DNA of 64,000 nucleotides from positions 1-64,000 of the forward strand of contig CAIWCC010000214.1 in NCBI GenBank assembly GCA_903911085.1, given 5' to 3'. The notes beneath the pieces are model-generated. The model was given only the letters and a program-made list of their open reading frames with translations. It searched no databases and had not been told where the DNA came from. The stretch comes from an uncultured Bacteroidales bacterium. Lineage in GTDB: Bacteria > Bacteroidota > Bacteroidia > Bacteroidales > Paludibacteraceae. Numbering within the stretch: the stretch's first letter is position 1; every line of letters begins with the position of its first letter. Shown here piece by piece: positions 52,591-62,817 of this stretch. The position numbers were made by a program, and so were the translations under genes.

Positions 52591-54306
52591 ATGAGAAAGC
52601 AATTATTTTTCGCAGTTTCGTTGGTGCTTGGGTTATTCTTTAGCTCGTGTAGCAAAGATTTAACAGCCTTAGATCCTAGCTTATTTACGTGTTCCCCAAA
52701 TCCCCTCGAAGTTAAAGGTGGTAAAGTAGATGCAACAATAACTGGAACTTTTCCTGTTAAGTATTTTAACAAAAAAGCAGTTGTAACTGTTACTCCTGTT
52801 TTGAAATTTGCAGGAAAAGAAATTAAAGGAACACCATCTGTTTTTCAAGGAGAGAAAGTTGTTGGTAATGATCAAGCCATTCCATATAAAGCTGGTGGTA
52901 CATACACCATGAAAGTGTCTTTCGATTACACTCCAGAGATGATAGTTTCTCAATTATATTTAGAATTTAGTATTGTAACAGGTAAAAAAACATATCAGAT
53001 TCCTAGTGTAAAAGTGGCTGATGGAATTATAGCTACATCTCAATTGGCATCAACAAGCTCTTCATCAAAATCTTCCGATTTCTCTCCAATTTTTATTGCT
53101 GATAAATTTCAACGTGTTTTGCAAGAAATGCAAGAAGCTGATATTTTGTTTTTGATTCAAAAATCAGATATTCAGAAGAAAGAACTTAAATCTGAAGATT
53201 TATTATCGTTAACAAAGAAAATTCAAGAGGTAAAGGCAACTCAAAATAAACAAGTTGCTGGTTTAGAAGTTTCAGGTTATGCTTCACCAGATGGTGGTAT
53301 GGATATAAATACCAATTTGGCTGAAAAACGTCAACAAGTTACTGTCGACTATTTGAATAAAGAGTTGAAGAAGCTTAAAACCAGTGTTACAATGAATACT
53401 AAATTTACTGCTGAAGACTGGGTAGGTTTCCAAAATTTAATGGAAAATTCGAATATTCAAGATAAACAAGTGATTCTTCGTGTTTTATCCATGTATACAG
53501 ATCCAGAACAACGCGAACGTGAAATTAAAAATCTTTCAGTAGCATTTAAAAGCATTGCTGAAGAAATTCTACCTCAACTACGTCGTTCTAAAATGAAATT
53601 GACAGTAGATGTTACTGGAAAGTCTGATGCTGAGCTTACTAAGTTAGCAAAAGAAGATGCTTCAAAATTATCTGTTGAAGAGTTATTATTTGCAGCTACA
53701 TTAACAACTGATTTGACTGAAAAGGCAAGTATATTCCAAAAAGTAACTGAAATTTATCCAAGTGATGTACGTGGATTTAATAACTTAGGTGGTGTAAATT
53801 ATCAACAAGGAAACATTGATGCTGCCTCTCGTTATTTTGGAAAAGCACTTGAAATCAATCCTCAATCGGCTGATATTAATTTTAATGCAGGAATCGCTTC
53901 ATTAGCTAAAGGTAATTTAGATAAGTCAGAAGTGTTCTTTGGAAAAGCTGCTGGAACTAGTGGAAACTTAAGCCAAGGACTTGGAACAATCTATTTAATT
54001 AAAGGTGATTATTCAAAATCAAAATCTTATTTTGGTTCAATTGCAACAAATAATGCTGGATTGCTTCAAATTTTAAATAGTGATTATAGTGGCGCTCGTA
54101 AAACTTTGGCTGCTGTAGCTCAACCTGATGCAATGACTGCATACTTAAACGCTATAGTTGGAGCACGTACAAACGACAGAGACGTAGTTTATTCTAGTTT
54201 GAAAAGTGCTGTAAAACAAGATAAATCATTTGGTTTGAAAGCTCAAAAAGATCTTGAATTTTCAAAATTCTTTGCTGAACCTGATTTTATTTCAATTGTA
54301 AAATAA
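52591..54306 (+). CDS. Outer-membrane lipoprotein with OmpA-like and TPR domains (571 aa)
   Basis: A lipobox FSSC gives modified Cys20. An Ig-like region (about 30-145, CSPNPLEVKGGKVDATITGT) is followed by a helical part, an OmpA-like segment (about 225-330) with VSGYASPDGGMDINTNLAEK and RQQVTVDYLN, then TPR-type repeats (about 385-490) with NNLGGVNYQQGNIDAASRYF and NFNAGIASLAKGNLDKSEVF. The OmpA-like part may bind peptidoglycan, and the TPR part partner proteins. Proteins of this layout are common in Bacteroidales. Codon use suggests good expression; a terminator follows. Confidence 0.85.
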   Translation: MRKQLFFAVSLVLGLFFSSCSKDLTALDPSLFTCSPNPLEVKGGKVDATITGTFPVKYFNKKAVVTVTPVLKFAGKEIKGTPSVFQGEKVVGNDQAIPYKAGGTYTMKVSFDYTPEMIVSQLYLEFSIVTGKKTYQIPSVKVADGIIATSQLASTSSSSKSSDFSPIFIADKFQRVLQEMQEADILFLIQKSDIQKKELKSEDLLSLTKKIQEVKATQNKQVAGLEVSGYASPDGGMDINTNLAEKRQQVTVDYLNKELKKLKTSVTMNTKFTAEDWVGFQNLMENSNIQDKQVILRVLSMYTDPEQREREIKNLSVAFKSIAEEILPQLRRSKMKLTVDVTGKSDAELTKLAKEDASKLSVEELLFAATLTTDLTEKASIFQKVTEIYPSDVRGFNNLGGVNYQQGNIDAASRYFGKALEINPQSADINFNAGIASLAKGNLDKSEVFFGKAAGTSGNLSQGLGTIYLIKGDYSKSKSYFGSIATNNAGLLQILNSDYSGARKTLAAVAQPDAMTAYLNAIVGARTNDRDVVYSSLKSAVKQDKSFGLKAQKDLEFSKFFAEPDFISIVK

Positions 54307-54322
54307 ATTTTCAAAATATATA

Positions 54323-54360
54323 AAAAATCCGATACATATTTTGTGTCGGATTTTTTTTTG
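54323..54360 (+). terminator. Terminator of the TPR lipoprotein gene
   Basis: ATCCGATAC pairs with GTGTCGGAT around an ATATTTT loop, followed by a long T run. Confidence 0.9.
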
Positions 54361-54492
54361 CAATTTTTACTTGTTACGAAATGAATTATGCAATTGAAAT
54401 GTACAGAATTTTAAAAGCTATTTTTTGTTTGATTTAATGAACATTATAAGTTTATTTGCGTAATAACATTTTCATTTTTGGGCATTTAACTG

Positions 54493-54500
54493 TATCTTTG
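54493..54500 (+). promoter_or_regulatory. Promoter -7 element of the rsfS-ftsH group
   Basis: TATCTTTG lies 37 bases upstream of the rsfS start; the -33 match is poor. Confidence 0.5.
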
Positions 54501-54537
54501 TACCAATTTTGAAAATTAAAATAATTAGAACAACAGA

Positions 54538-54897
54538 ATGAAAGAAAACGAACTAATAGTAACAAAAATTGTAGAAGGTATACAAGAAAGAAAAGGTAAA
54601 AACATTGTTGTAGTAAATCTAAATAAGTTACAAGAAGCTCCATGCAGCTATTTCGTTATTTGTGAAGGTGATTCGAATGTACATGTAAATGCTAAAGCAA
54701 CTTCAATAAAAGATTATGTACGCCAAGAAATTAAAGAAAAGCCCTATGCTACTGATGGATTTGAGAACTGTGAGTGGATTGCAATGGATTATGGTCAAAT
54801 AATTGTACATGTGTTTCAACGAGCTACTAGAGCATATTACGACATAGAACACTTATGGGCTGATGCTGATTTGAAAAGAATTGAAGATGTACTTTAG
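54538..54897 (+). CDS. rsfS: Ribosome silencing factor RsfS (119 aa)
   Basis: It binds L14 on the 50S subunit and blocks joining to the 30S subunit when nutrients are scarce. The family pattern is VVNLNKLQEAPCSYFVICEG, DSNVHVNAKATSIKDYV, ENCEWIAMDYGQIIVHVFQR and ARAYYDIEHLWADA in essence. Length is normal. It precedes ftsH by 88 bases in the order usual for Bacteroidota. Confidence 0.96.
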   Translation: MKENELIVTKIVEGIQERKGKNIVVVNLNKLQEAPCSYFVICEGDSNVHVNAKATSIKDYVRQEIKEKPYATDGFENCEWIAMDYGQIIVHVFQRATRAYYDIEHLWADADLKRIEDVL

Positions 54898-54985
54898 TTA
54901 TATTGAAATTGTAGCAAACATTATAACCAGTTTTTTGTTTAATCATTAATTTTGACAACGTAAATCATATCAATAAAAAATAGTA

Positions 54986-57031
54986 ATGGAAAATAAAACA
55001 CCAAATCAAAATCCACTAAAACCATCAAAGCCAAACAGCAAACTTCCTAAATTTAATATTGCTTGGATTTATGGAATCATTACTTTAGTATTATTAGGAT
55101 CATATCTTTATGGCGAAAATTCTCCATCTAAAGAGGTGAACTATAGTACTTTCAAGGATTATGTAAAAAGAGGGTTGATAGAAAAAGTGGATGTTTATTC
55201 TTCCACTGGAAATTTGGAAGCACAGGTTGTGAAGGATTCTATTTCTAAAGTTTTCGGAAAAGATGCTGCTTTGTATGCCAAAGAAAGACTAATAACTGTT
55301 AATGTATCATCCGAAGAGGTTTCAAAATTTATTCAAATTGCAGAGGATAGATATGGAGTGAAACTGGTTGTAGATTATAAAAAAGGCAGAGATTATATAA
55401 ATGTGTTTTTATATAGTATTTTACCATTTTTGTTGCTCATATTTTTCTTTGTTTTTATGAATCGTCGTATGTCGGGAATGGGTGGCGGTGCAGGTGGCGG
55501 TGGTATTTTTAATGTAGGAAAATCAAAAGCCCAATTGTTTGATAAAGGCGATACTACAAATAAAGTGACATTCAAAGATGTTGCTGGATTAGCCGAAGCA
55601 AAACAAGAAATTGAAGAAATAGTATCATTCCTCAAAAACCCTTCAAAATACACCGAACTTGGTGGCAAAATACCCAAAGGTGCTTTATTAGTTGGCCCTC
55701 CGGGAACGGGTAAAACTTTACTCGCAAAAGCTGTAGCTGGTGAAGCTGATGTTCCATTCTTTTCAATGTCAGGTTCCGATTTTGTTGAGATGTTTGTTGG
55801 TGTAGGTGCGTCTCGTGTAAGAGATTTATTTCGTCAAGCCAAAGAAAAATCGCCTTGTATTATCTTTATCGACGAAATTGATGCTGTAGGTAGAGCGCGT
55901 GGCAAAAATGCCAATATGGGCAGTAATGATGAGCGTGAAAATACATTGAACCAATTGCTTACAGAAATGGATGGCTTTGGTACAAATAGTGGAGTAATAA
56001 TACTTGCAGCCACCAATCGCGCTGATATTTTGGACAAAGCTCTGCTTCGTGCTGGTCGTTTCGACAGACAAATACATGTTGATTTACCAGATGTTCACGA
56101 GCGTAAAGCAATTTTCAATGTTCACCTTCGACCAATTAAAATAAATGAATCAGTAGATGTGAATTTCTTGGCACGACAAACACCAGGTTTTTCGGGTGCT
56201 GATATAGCAAATGTTTGTAACGAGGCAGCTTTAATTGCTGCTCGAAAGAATAAAACATTTGTGGAAAAACAAGATTTTCTTGATGCTGTAGATAGAATAG
56301 TAGGTGGGCTTGAAAAGAAAACGAAAATAACTACTATAGCCGAGAAAAAGTCTATTGCATATCACGAAGCAGGACATGCTACAATTAGTTGGATGACAGA
56401 ACATGCTAATCCATTGGTTAAAGTTACTATTGTGCCTCGTGGTGAAGCTTTAGGCGCTGCATGGTATTTGCCCGAGGAACGACAGCTTACAAATCGTGAA
56501 CACATGCTTGATGAAATGTGCTCAACATTAGGTGGTCGTGCAGCCGAAGAAGTTTTTCTTAATCAAATGTCAACGGGTGCAATAAATGATTTAGAGCGTG
56601 TAACAAAACGTGCTTACTCAATGGTTGCCTATTTTGGAATGAGTGAAAAACTTGCAAATATGAGTTATTATGATTCGTCGGGCAATTCAGACTATGGTTT
56701 CACAAAACCTTATAGTGAAAAAACTGCTGAATTAATTGATTCTGAAGCAAAGAATATCGTTGCTGTAGCTTATGATAGAGCTAAAGAGATATTGACAAAG
56801 AACGCCGCTGGTCACAATGCGCTTGCAGAATTATTAATTGAAAAGGAGGTAATTTTTGCTGAAGATTTGGAAAGAATATTTGGAAAAAGACCTTGGACTT
56901 CAAGAAATGATGAATTAATGGCACAAAATGGAGGTTTAGATATTGAAGAAGCTCCTGAATTGTTGAGTGAAACTGAGGATAAATCAAATAATATTGCAAT
57001 AGACGAAAAAATTGTTGACAATGGAAAATAA
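54986..57031 (+). CDS. ftsH: ATP-dependent zinc metalloprotease FtsH (681 aa)
   Basis: This is a membrane-bound AAA protease that removes unneeded or damaged membrane proteins. Membrane segments lie at about 27-45 and 139-157, with a glycine-rich linker after the second. Walker A is GPPGTGKT (237-244), Walker B is [11 protein letters not shown], the second region of homology is [11 protein letters not shown], and the zinc site HEAGH begins at His460 with the remote Asp in the STGAINDLE block. The acidic tail is common in this phylum. The LUD gene overlaps its last 11 bases. Confidence 0.98.
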   Translation: MENKTPNQNPLKPSKPNSKLPKFNIAWIYGIITLVLLGSYLYGENSPSKEVNYSTFKDYVKRGLIEKVDVYSSTGNLEAQVVKDSISKVFGKDAALYAKERLITVNVSSEEVSKFIQIAEDRYGVKLVVDYKKGRDYINVFLYSILPFLLLIFFFVFMNRRMSGMGGGAGGGGIFNVGKSKAQLFDKGDTTNKVTFKDVAGLAEAKQEIEEIVSFLKNPSKYTELGGKIPKGALLVGPPGTGKTLLAKAVAGEADVPFFSMSGSDFVEMFVGVGASRVRDLFRQAKEKSPCIIFIDEIDAVGRARGKNANMGSNDERENTLNQLLTEMDGFGTNSGVIILAATNRADILDKALLRAGRFDRQIHVDLPDVHERKAIFNVHLRPIKINESVDVNFLARQTPGFSGADIANVCNEAALIAARKNKTFVEKQDFLDAVDRIVGGLEKKTKITTIAEKKSIAYHEAGHATISWMTEHANPLVKVTIVPRGEALGAAWYLPEERQLTNREHMLDEMCSTLGGRAAEEVFLNQMSTGAINDLERVTKRAYSMVAYFGMSEKLANMSYYDSSGNSDYGFTKPYSEKTAELIDSEAKNIVAVAYDRAKEILTKNAAGHNALAELLIEKEVIFAEDLERIFGKRPWTSRNDELMAQNGGLDIEEAPELLSETEDKSNNIAIDEKIVDNGK

Positions 57032-57650
57032 TTCACGTCAAAATATTTTGGAAAAAATATCGGCCGCTCAAACAGAACGGTCGGTTTTTTTTCAAAAAGA
57101 AATAGCCCAATCAATTTATAAACCAATTTTACCAGATTCGTTAATCTGCTTTAAAAATGAATTGGAATCTATTAATGGGCGGTTTATATTGTGTGATGAC
57201 GAAAACGATTTATACCAAAAACTTAAATTATTCGTTGACGAACGCGGTTTACCTTTTCTTTATTGTCGTGATAATTATATCGCAAGTCAATTGAAAAAGA
57301 ATGAAATAACTTTTTCAAATCAAGAGGCAGATTTTCTATTAATGGAGGCTGGAATTACTGGGTGTGAATTTATGATTGCACGTACAGGAAGTGTTGTGGT
57401 CTCATCTGCAACACAGTCCGGTAGACAAATGAATGTGTTCCCCCCAATTCATATCGTTTTAGCTAATATCTCCCAATTATTAGATTATCCTGAAGATGCT
57501 TATAATGCCATTCAACAAAAATATGGAGATGCATTACCTTCAAATATCTCTACAATAACCGGTCCTAGTAGAACAGCTGATATAGAAAAAACATTAGTGC
57601 TTGGTGCTCATGGTCCAAAAGAATTCATAGTTTTTATTACCAGATTATAA
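57021..57650 (+). CDS. LUD-domain protein (LutC/YkgG-like, 209 aa)
   Basis: I start at ATG 57021, inside the last codons of ftsH; a TTG at 57012 would add only 3 residues. The LUD pattern is clear: LLMEAGITGCEFMIARTGSV, VVSSATQSGRQMNVFPPIHI and TGPSRTADIEKTLVLGAHGP. Related LutC proteins take part in lactate oxidation with LutA and LutB, but those genes are not here, and single LUD genes after ftsH are frequent in Bacteroidota. Function is therefore unknown. Confidence 0.9.
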   Translation: MENNSRQNILEKISAAQTERSVFFQKEIAQSIYKPILPDSLICFKNELESINGRFILCDDENDLYQKLKLFVDERGLPFLYCRDNYIASQLKKNEITFSNQEADFLLMEAGITGCEFMIARTGSVVVSSATQSGRQMNVFPPIHIVLANISQLLDYPEDAYNAIQQKYGDALPSNISTITGPSRTADIEKTLVLGAHGPKEFIVFITRL

Positions 57651-57750
57651 AGTTTTGCTATCTTTGTAACAAATATGTTTCTTGACTTTATAAAGTTGAG
57701 GTTAACCTTATTTCAATTATCACAAATTCATACTATTATATCATTTAGAA

Positions 57751-58578
57751 ATGAATAATTTTGTAAAACGAACATTGAGCGGATTTGTATTCATTGTTAT
57801 TGTAATTGGTTCAATTATTTTGAATCAATATACTTTTGCTGGTTTCTTTTCAATTATAACTATTTTCGCCATCCGTGAATTTCATAAATTAACTAACGAG
57901 CTTCCAAATGTAAATGTGAATCAATTCATTGCAATTATTGGCTCGGTTTTGCTTTTTGGAAGTACTTTTATTTACACAGCTAAACTTACCGAATTCCCAA
58001 TATTCATTTTGTATGGAATTTACATATTGATAATTTTTATTTTTGAGTTGTTTCGTCAAAAAGCTAATCCACTAAATAATTTGGCTTATTTTGTTTTAGG
58101 TCAAATTTATATTGCTCTTCCTTTTTCTATTCTAAATTTCATATTATTTATTGATAATTGGCAGCCAATCATACTTTTAGCACTTTTTGTGACAATATGG
58201 GTGAATGATTCTGGTGCTTATGTAACTGGAGTTACTTTTGGAAAACATCGTTTGTTTGAACGTATTTCACCTAAAAAGTCGTGGGAAGGATTTTTTGGAG
58301 GAGCAGCTTTTGCATTAATGTCAGGTTATATTTTTTCTTTATATATTCCCGAAATAAGTTTATTAAGTTGGCTCGTTTTTTCTGAAATTATTGTGATTTT
58401 TGGAACTCTTGGCGATTTAATTGAATCCCTTTTAAAACGTACGGTGCAGGTAAAAGATTCTGGCAATATTATACCAGGACATGGTGGTATACTTGATAGG
58501 TTTGATAGCATGTTACTTGCTGCTCCAATAATCTACATTTATTTAATTGTAATTTTTGCAATGTCAGTTTATAGGTAA
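57751..58578 (+). CDS. cdsA: Phosphatidate cytidylyltransferase CdsA (275 aa)
   Basis: It makes CDP-diacylglycerol from phosphatidate and CTP, the precursor of bacterial phospholipids. Multiple hydrophobic segments cover residues 10-220. The family signature is near the C-terminus: PGHGGILDRFDSMLLAAPII, preceded by WVNDSGAYVTGVTFGKH, SPKKSWEGFFGG and GDLIESLLKRTVQVKDSG. It follows the LUD gene by 100 bases and precedes an acyltransferase, so this is a small lipid-synthesis group. Confidence 0.97.
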   Translation: MNNFVKRTLSGFVFIVIVIGSIILNQYTFAGFFSIITIFAIREFHKLTNELPNVNVNQFIAIIGSVLLFGSTFIYTAKLTEFPIFILYGIYILIIFIFELFRQKANPLNNLAYFVLGQIYIALPFSILNFILFIDNWQPIILLALFVTIWVNDSGAYVTGVTFGKHRLFERISPKKSWEGFFGGAAFALMSGYIFSLYIPEISLLSWLVFSEIIVIFGTLGDLIESLLKRTVQVKDSGNIIPGHGGILDRFDSMLLAAPIIYIYLIVIFAMSVYR

Positions 58579-58636
58579 TTTCGACGTTTTAATTTATTCG
58601 ATTAATTATACATACATTCAGTAAAAAGCATATATA

Positions 58637-59782
58637 ATGGAAAACAATTTTGAAGAAATACGTTGTTATAAAAACAATGAAGTGCATGAAGTGCTTGAGC
58701 GCTTGTGCAATGAAAAGCAGTTTATGAAAGTGGTAAGCACCATTTATCCGCTTTTGCCTAAAGAAATTATTAAGCAAAGATTGATGAGTTATCAATCAAA
58801 TATCGAATTTCAAAAGGAAATGGTTTACCCGTTTTTACAAAATATCGAAGCTAATTTGACCAAGGGTGTAGATTTTTGTGGAGTAGATAAAATTGATAAG
58901 TCTCAAGCTTATCTATATATATCAAATCATAGAGATATTATTTTAGATTCGGCACTTTTATGTTCGAAGTTGCTGGACAAGGGAATGGATACTGTGGAGA
59001 TTGCAATTGGTGATAATTTATTGATTTATCCTTGGATTGAGGATTTAGTACGAGTAAATAAAAGTTTCATTGTTAAGCGTGGTTTAAGTGCTCGACAGGT
59101 GTTGGAAAGCTCACAAAAATTGGCTGCATATATTGCTCATACCATTGCAGATAAGAAACAATCAATTTGGATTGCTCAGCGTGAAGGAAGAGCCAAAGAT
59201 TCTAATGACAGAACGCAAGAAAGTTTACTCAAAATGTTTAATATGTTTGGAAGTGGAAGTTTTACAGAAAATTTGTCAAATCTTAATATATGTCCATTGA
59301 CCATTTCGTATGAATATGACCCTTGTGATTTTTTAAAAGCCAAAGAGTTTCAGCTTCGTAGAGACAATCCTGATTTCAAAAAAAATCCTCAAGATGATTT
59401 GATGAATATGGAAACTGGTGTAATGGGATACAAAGGAAAGGTTGTTTACGAATTAGCTGGCAGTATAAATGACGATCTATTAAATATATCAACTCAGACT
59501 TCAAATAGAAACGAACAAATTACTCTTACAGCCGAGTTGATTGATAAACGGATTCATGCTAATTATACCATTTTTGCTAATAATAAAATTGCTTTCGATT
59601 TGCTTAATGGCGAAAATCGTTTTGCAAAAGAATATACAATAACTGAAAAGTTGGATTTTGAACACTATTTGACTTTACAAATAGCTAAGATTCAAATAGA
59701 TAATAAGGATAATGATTTTCTTCGGAAAAAACTTCACGAAATGTATGCTAATCCGTTAATAAATAAATTATTGGCTATTTAA
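58637..59782 (+). CDS. PlsC/PlsB-like acyltransferase (381 aa)
   Basis: The motif YISNHRDIILDSALL resembles the NHxxxxD acyltransferase site, but Asp lies one residue further (HX5D by count), a variant I associate with Bacteroidota members. The acceptor-side motifs are less clear: VKRGL at about 151 and WIAQREGRAKD at about 178 correspond to blocks II and III (glycerophosphate binding). It probably transfers acyl chains to a glycerophosphate or lipid A-type acceptor. It lies 58 bases after cdsA. Its substrate cannot be read from sequence. Confidence 0.8.
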   Translation: MENNFEEIRCYKNNEVHEVLERLCNEKQFMKVVSTIYPLLPKEIIKQRLMSYQSNIEFQKEMVYPFLQNIEANLTKGVDFCGVDKIDKSQAYLYISNHRDIILDSALLCSKLLDKGMDTVEIAIGDNLLIYPWIEDLVRVNKSFIVKRGLSARQVLESSQKLAAYIAHTIADKKQSIWIAQREGRAKDSNDRTQESLLKMFNMFGSGSFTENLSNLNICPLTISYEYDPCDFLKAKEFQLRRDNPDFKKNPQDDLMNMETGVMGYKGKVVYELAGSINDDLLNISTQTSNRNEQITLTAELIDKRIHANYTIFANNKIAFDLLNGENRFAKEYTITEKLDFEHYLTLQIAKIQIDNKDNDFLRKKLHEMYANPLINKLLAI

Positions 59783-59787
59783 ACCAA

Positions 59788-59818
59788 AAAAGCACATCCG
59801 ATAAGATGTGCTTTTTTG
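59788..59818. terminator. Bidirectional terminator between the acyltransferase and speA
   Basis: AGCACATC (59791-59798) pairs with GATGTGCT (59805-59812), flanked by A on the left and T on the right. It serves both convergent genes. Confidence 0.9.
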
Positions 59819-59846
59819 TTGTAATATTTGGGGTGTGTTAATTTCA

Positions 59847-61238
59847 CTAATAACCCAAAATCTTTAACATAGATTTGTAGCTTTGTTCTTTTGCAAATAA
59901 TTTTGTAAAGTATTCACCATCTTCATCTTTATCGATAATTACTAATTTGGGAGCTGGTATAAGGCAATGTTGAATTCCACCGAAACCACTTAATGACTCT
60001 TGATAAGCGCCAGTGTGGAAAAATCCAATATACTGATCTCTATCTTCGTGCATTTTAGGTAAAAATACGGCGTTTGAATGTACTTCGGCGTTGTAAAAAT
60101 CTTCACTATCACAGGTTAAACCGCCTAAATTTACACGCTCATATTCCGATTCCCAATTATTTATAGCCAGAAAAACGTATCTTTGATTTATGGCCCAGGT
60201 GTCTGGTAGTGTGGTCATAAACGAACTGTCGATCATGTTCCAAAGCTCACGGTCATTTTGTTTTTTCTGATTGACAATTGAATATAACATAGCACCACTC
60301 TCGCCCACAGTGTATGATCCAAATTCTGTGAAAATATGTGGTTCTGGAACATGATTTTGTGCGCAAATGGTTTTTATTTGCGATACAATTTCTTCGGCCA
60401 TATATTCATAGTCATACATCATGTCTAAATGTGTTTGAATTGGGAAACCTCCACCAATATTCAAACTGTCTAGTTGTGGGCACTTTTTCTTTAATTCACA
60501 GTACAAGTTAACTGCTTTATTCAACTCATTCCAATAATAAGCTGTGTCTTTCACGCCAGTATTAATGAAAAAATGTAGCATTTTTAGTTCTACTTGTGGA
60601 TTGTTGGCAATATGTTTCGTGTAATATGGTATTATATCGTTGTAACGTACACCTAAACGCGAAGTGTAGAAGTCAAATTTTGGTTCTTCCTCGGCTGCAA
60701 TACGTATGCCTACTTTAAATGGAATTTCAAAGTCTTTAAGGAGTAAGTCCAATTCAAATTTATTATCTAATATAGGTATAACGTTTGTAAATCCTTGACG
60801 CATTAGGCTTTGAATGTTTTCTACATATTGAGGACGTTTAAATCCGTTACATATTACAAAACTTTCAGGTTTGAGTAATCCTTGTTCGTACAAAGATTCC
60901 ATTATATTGATGTCGAAAGCAGACGAAGTCTCAAGATGTACTCCATGTTTTAGTACTTCTTCCATCACAAATGAAAAGTGAGAACTCTTTGTACAATAGC
61001 AATAGTTGTAATCTCCTTCGTAATCAACTTTGGCCATTGCCACATTAAACATACGCCGTGCTTTCTGAATGTTTTCAGCTATTTTGGGCAAATATGAAAT
61101 TCGCAAAGGTGTTCCATATTGTTTAATTATGTCCATTAACGGTACACCACACCACTCAAGTTCGTTTTCAATTATGTTGAATTCATCATTTGGGAATTCG
61201 AAACTTTGCTCAATAAGATCTTTGTACTTGTTTTTCAT
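59847..61238 (-). CDS. speA: Arginine decarboxylase, short Bacteroidota type (463 aa)
   Basis: This PLP enzyme of the alanine-racemase-like fold makes agmatine from arginine. PLP-binding Lys84 is in YCYCTKSSHFSF; LNIGGGFPIQTHLDMMYDYE, FTEFGSYTVGESGAML and the C-terminal GAYQESLSGFGGIQHCLIP match the family. It is much shorter than the E. coli enzyme (about 630-660 residues) but is the usual form in this phylum. With aguA and aguB (43079-45019) it completes putrescine synthesis. A strong hairpin at 61273-61318 lies in the expected leader. Confidence 0.93.
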   Translation of the reverse strand: MKNKYKDLIEQSFEFPNDEFNIIENELEWCGVPLMDIIKQYGTPLRISYLPKIAENIQKARRMFNVAMAKVDYEGDYNYCYCTKSSHFSFVMEEVLKHGVHLETSSAFDINIMESLYEQGLLKPESFVICNGFKRPQYVENIQSLMRQGFTNVIPILDNKFELDLLLKDFEIPFKVGIRIAAEEEPKFDFYTSRLGVRYNDIIPYYTKHIANNPQVELKMLHFFINTGVKDTAYYWNELNKAVNLYCELKKKCPQLDSLNIGGGFPIQTHLDMMYDYEYMAEEIVSQIKTICAQNHVPEPHIFTEFGSYTVGESGAMLYSIVNQKKQNDRELWNMIDSSFMTTLPDTWAINQRYVFLAINNWESEYERVNLGGLTCDSEDFYNAEVHSNAVFLPKMHEDRDQYIGFFHTGAYQESLSGFGGIQHCLIPAPKLVIIDKDEDGEYFTKLFAKEQSYKSMLKILGY

Positions 61239-61272
61239 TGATTTGCAATTTTTGTTATTTCATTTTTGTAAA

Positions 61273-61318
61273 CTAAGTAAGTTGGATGTGTTTATAATTA
61301 ATCATCCAACTAACTTAG
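61273..61318. repeat. Inverted repeat in the speA leader
   Basis: The arms 61273-61288 and 61303-61318 are 16 bases long with one mismatch, enclosing a 14-base loop. On the speA strand no T run follows, so it is not a simple terminator. It could control mRNA stability or translation, and CAAAAGTA at 61347-61354 (minus TACTTTTG) may be the promoter -7 box. Confidence 0.7.
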
Positions 61319-61482
61319 ATATATTTTTCTTGAACGAAAAAGTTTGCAAAAGTAATCAAATTTAATGGTAATCAGATGTTTTAAGCAGTGTAATATTGCG
61401 GAAATAATATCAAAAATGAGTAAAATAGCTCTATGAGCATTGTGTTTTCAAGATTGCGATGTGCATTTCTTCTAAATTATGG

Positions 61483-62817
61483 TTAAATCACACCTTGTGC
61501 CATCATTGCTTTTGCTACTTTTAGAAAACCTGCTACATTTGCTCCTTTCATATAATTGACGTAACCATCTTGCTCACGACCATATTTTACACACTGTGCG
61601 TGAATATCACTCATGATTTGATGAAGTTTTTTGTCAACTTCTTCGGCTGTCCAGGAAATATGCATGGCATTTTGCGTCATTTCTAATCCAGAGGTTGCTA
61701 CTCCACCTGCATTGACCGCTTTGCCTGGCCCGTACAGTATTTTTTTTTCAATAAAATGTTCAATAGCTTCGGGCGTGCAACCCATATTTGATATTTCACC
61801 CACACATAGCACACCATTTTTTACCAACATTTTTGCATCTTCTTCATCTAGTTCATTTTGAGTGGCGCAGGGTAAGGCTATGTCTACTTTTAATTCCCAT
61901 GGACGCCGGTCTGGAATGAATTTAGCTCCAAATTTTTCGGCATAAGGTTCTACAATATCGTTACATGTGGCTCTAAGTTCCAGCAGATAATCAATTTTTT
62001 CGCCAGTGATGCCATTTTCGTCGAAAATATAACCATCTGGTCCAGAAATGCTTATGACTTTAGCTCCCATCTCAGTAGCTTTGCTAGCTGCTCCCCATGC
62101 TACGTTACCAAAGCCCGAAAGTGCAATTGTTTTTCCTTTAATGTCAATTCCTGCTGTTTCGAGCATTTGCTTTACGAAATACAAACCTCCAAAACCAGTT
62201 GCTTCGGGACGTATAAGTGAACCTCCAAATTCTAAGTTTTTGCCAGTTAAAACACCTGTATTCACTCGGGCTAATTTGCGGTACATGCCATATAAATATC
62301 CAATTTCTCGACCACCAACACCAATGTCACCAGCTGGAATATCTGTTTCAGAGCCAATATAACGCCACAATTCTAACATAAATGCTTGGCAAAAACGCAT
62401 TACTTCTGCATCCGATTTTCCTTTTGGATTAAAGTCGGATCCACCTTTAGCACCACCCATTGGCAGGGTTGTTAATGCATTTTTGAAAATCTGTTCAAAT
62501 CCTAAGAATTTAAGTATTGATAGATTAACAGATGAGTGAAAACGCAAACCACCTTTGTATGGACCAATTGCATTGTTGAACTGAACTCGGTAACCTAAAT
62601 TTATTTGTATTTCTCCACGATCATCTACCCATGGTACTTTAAATGTGAAAATACGATCAGGTTCTACTAATCGTTCTGCAATTTTGGCCTTTTCAAATTC
62701 GGGGTGTTCTTTATAAATTTGTTCTATGGTGCTTAATACTTCATGAACTGCCTGTAGATACTCTGTTTCACCTTTATGCTTTGACTCAAGTGATAGCATT
62801 ATTTTTTCAATATTCAT
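61483..62817 (-). CDS. gdhA: NADP-type glutamate dehydrogenase (444 aa)
   Basis: It makes glutamate from 2-oxoglutarate and ammonia. Family blocks are GPYKGGLRFHSSVNLSILKF, ALTTLPMGGAKGGSDFNPKG with the catalytic Lys, GDIGVGGREIGYLYGMYRKL, ALSGFGNVAWGAASKATEMG (nucleotide-binding) and ALPCATQNELDEEDA. Length and motif spacing match hexameric bacterial GDH. It stands alone with a long upstream region. Confidence 0.97.
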   Translation of the reverse strand: MNIEKIMLSLESKHKGETEYLQAVHEVLSTIEQIYKEHPEFEKAKIAERLVEPDRIFTFKVPWVDDRGEIQINLGYRVQFNNAIGPYKGGLRFHSSVNLSILKFLGFEQIFKNALTTLPMGGAKGGSDFNPKGKSDAEVMRFCQAFMLELWRYIGSETDIPAGDIGVGGREIGYLYGMYRKLARVNTGVLTGKNLEFGGSLIRPEATGFGGLYFVKQMLETAGIDIKGKTIALSGFGNVAWGAASKATEMGAKVISISGPDGYIFDENGITGEKIDYLLELRATCNDIVEPYAEKFGAKFIPDRRPWELKVDIALPCATQNELDEEDAKMLVKNGVLCVGEISNMGCTPEAIEHFIEKKILYGPGKAVNAGGVATSGLEMTQNAMHISWTAEEVDKKLHQIMSDIHAQCVKYGREQDGYVNYMKGANVAGFLKVAKAMMAQGVI

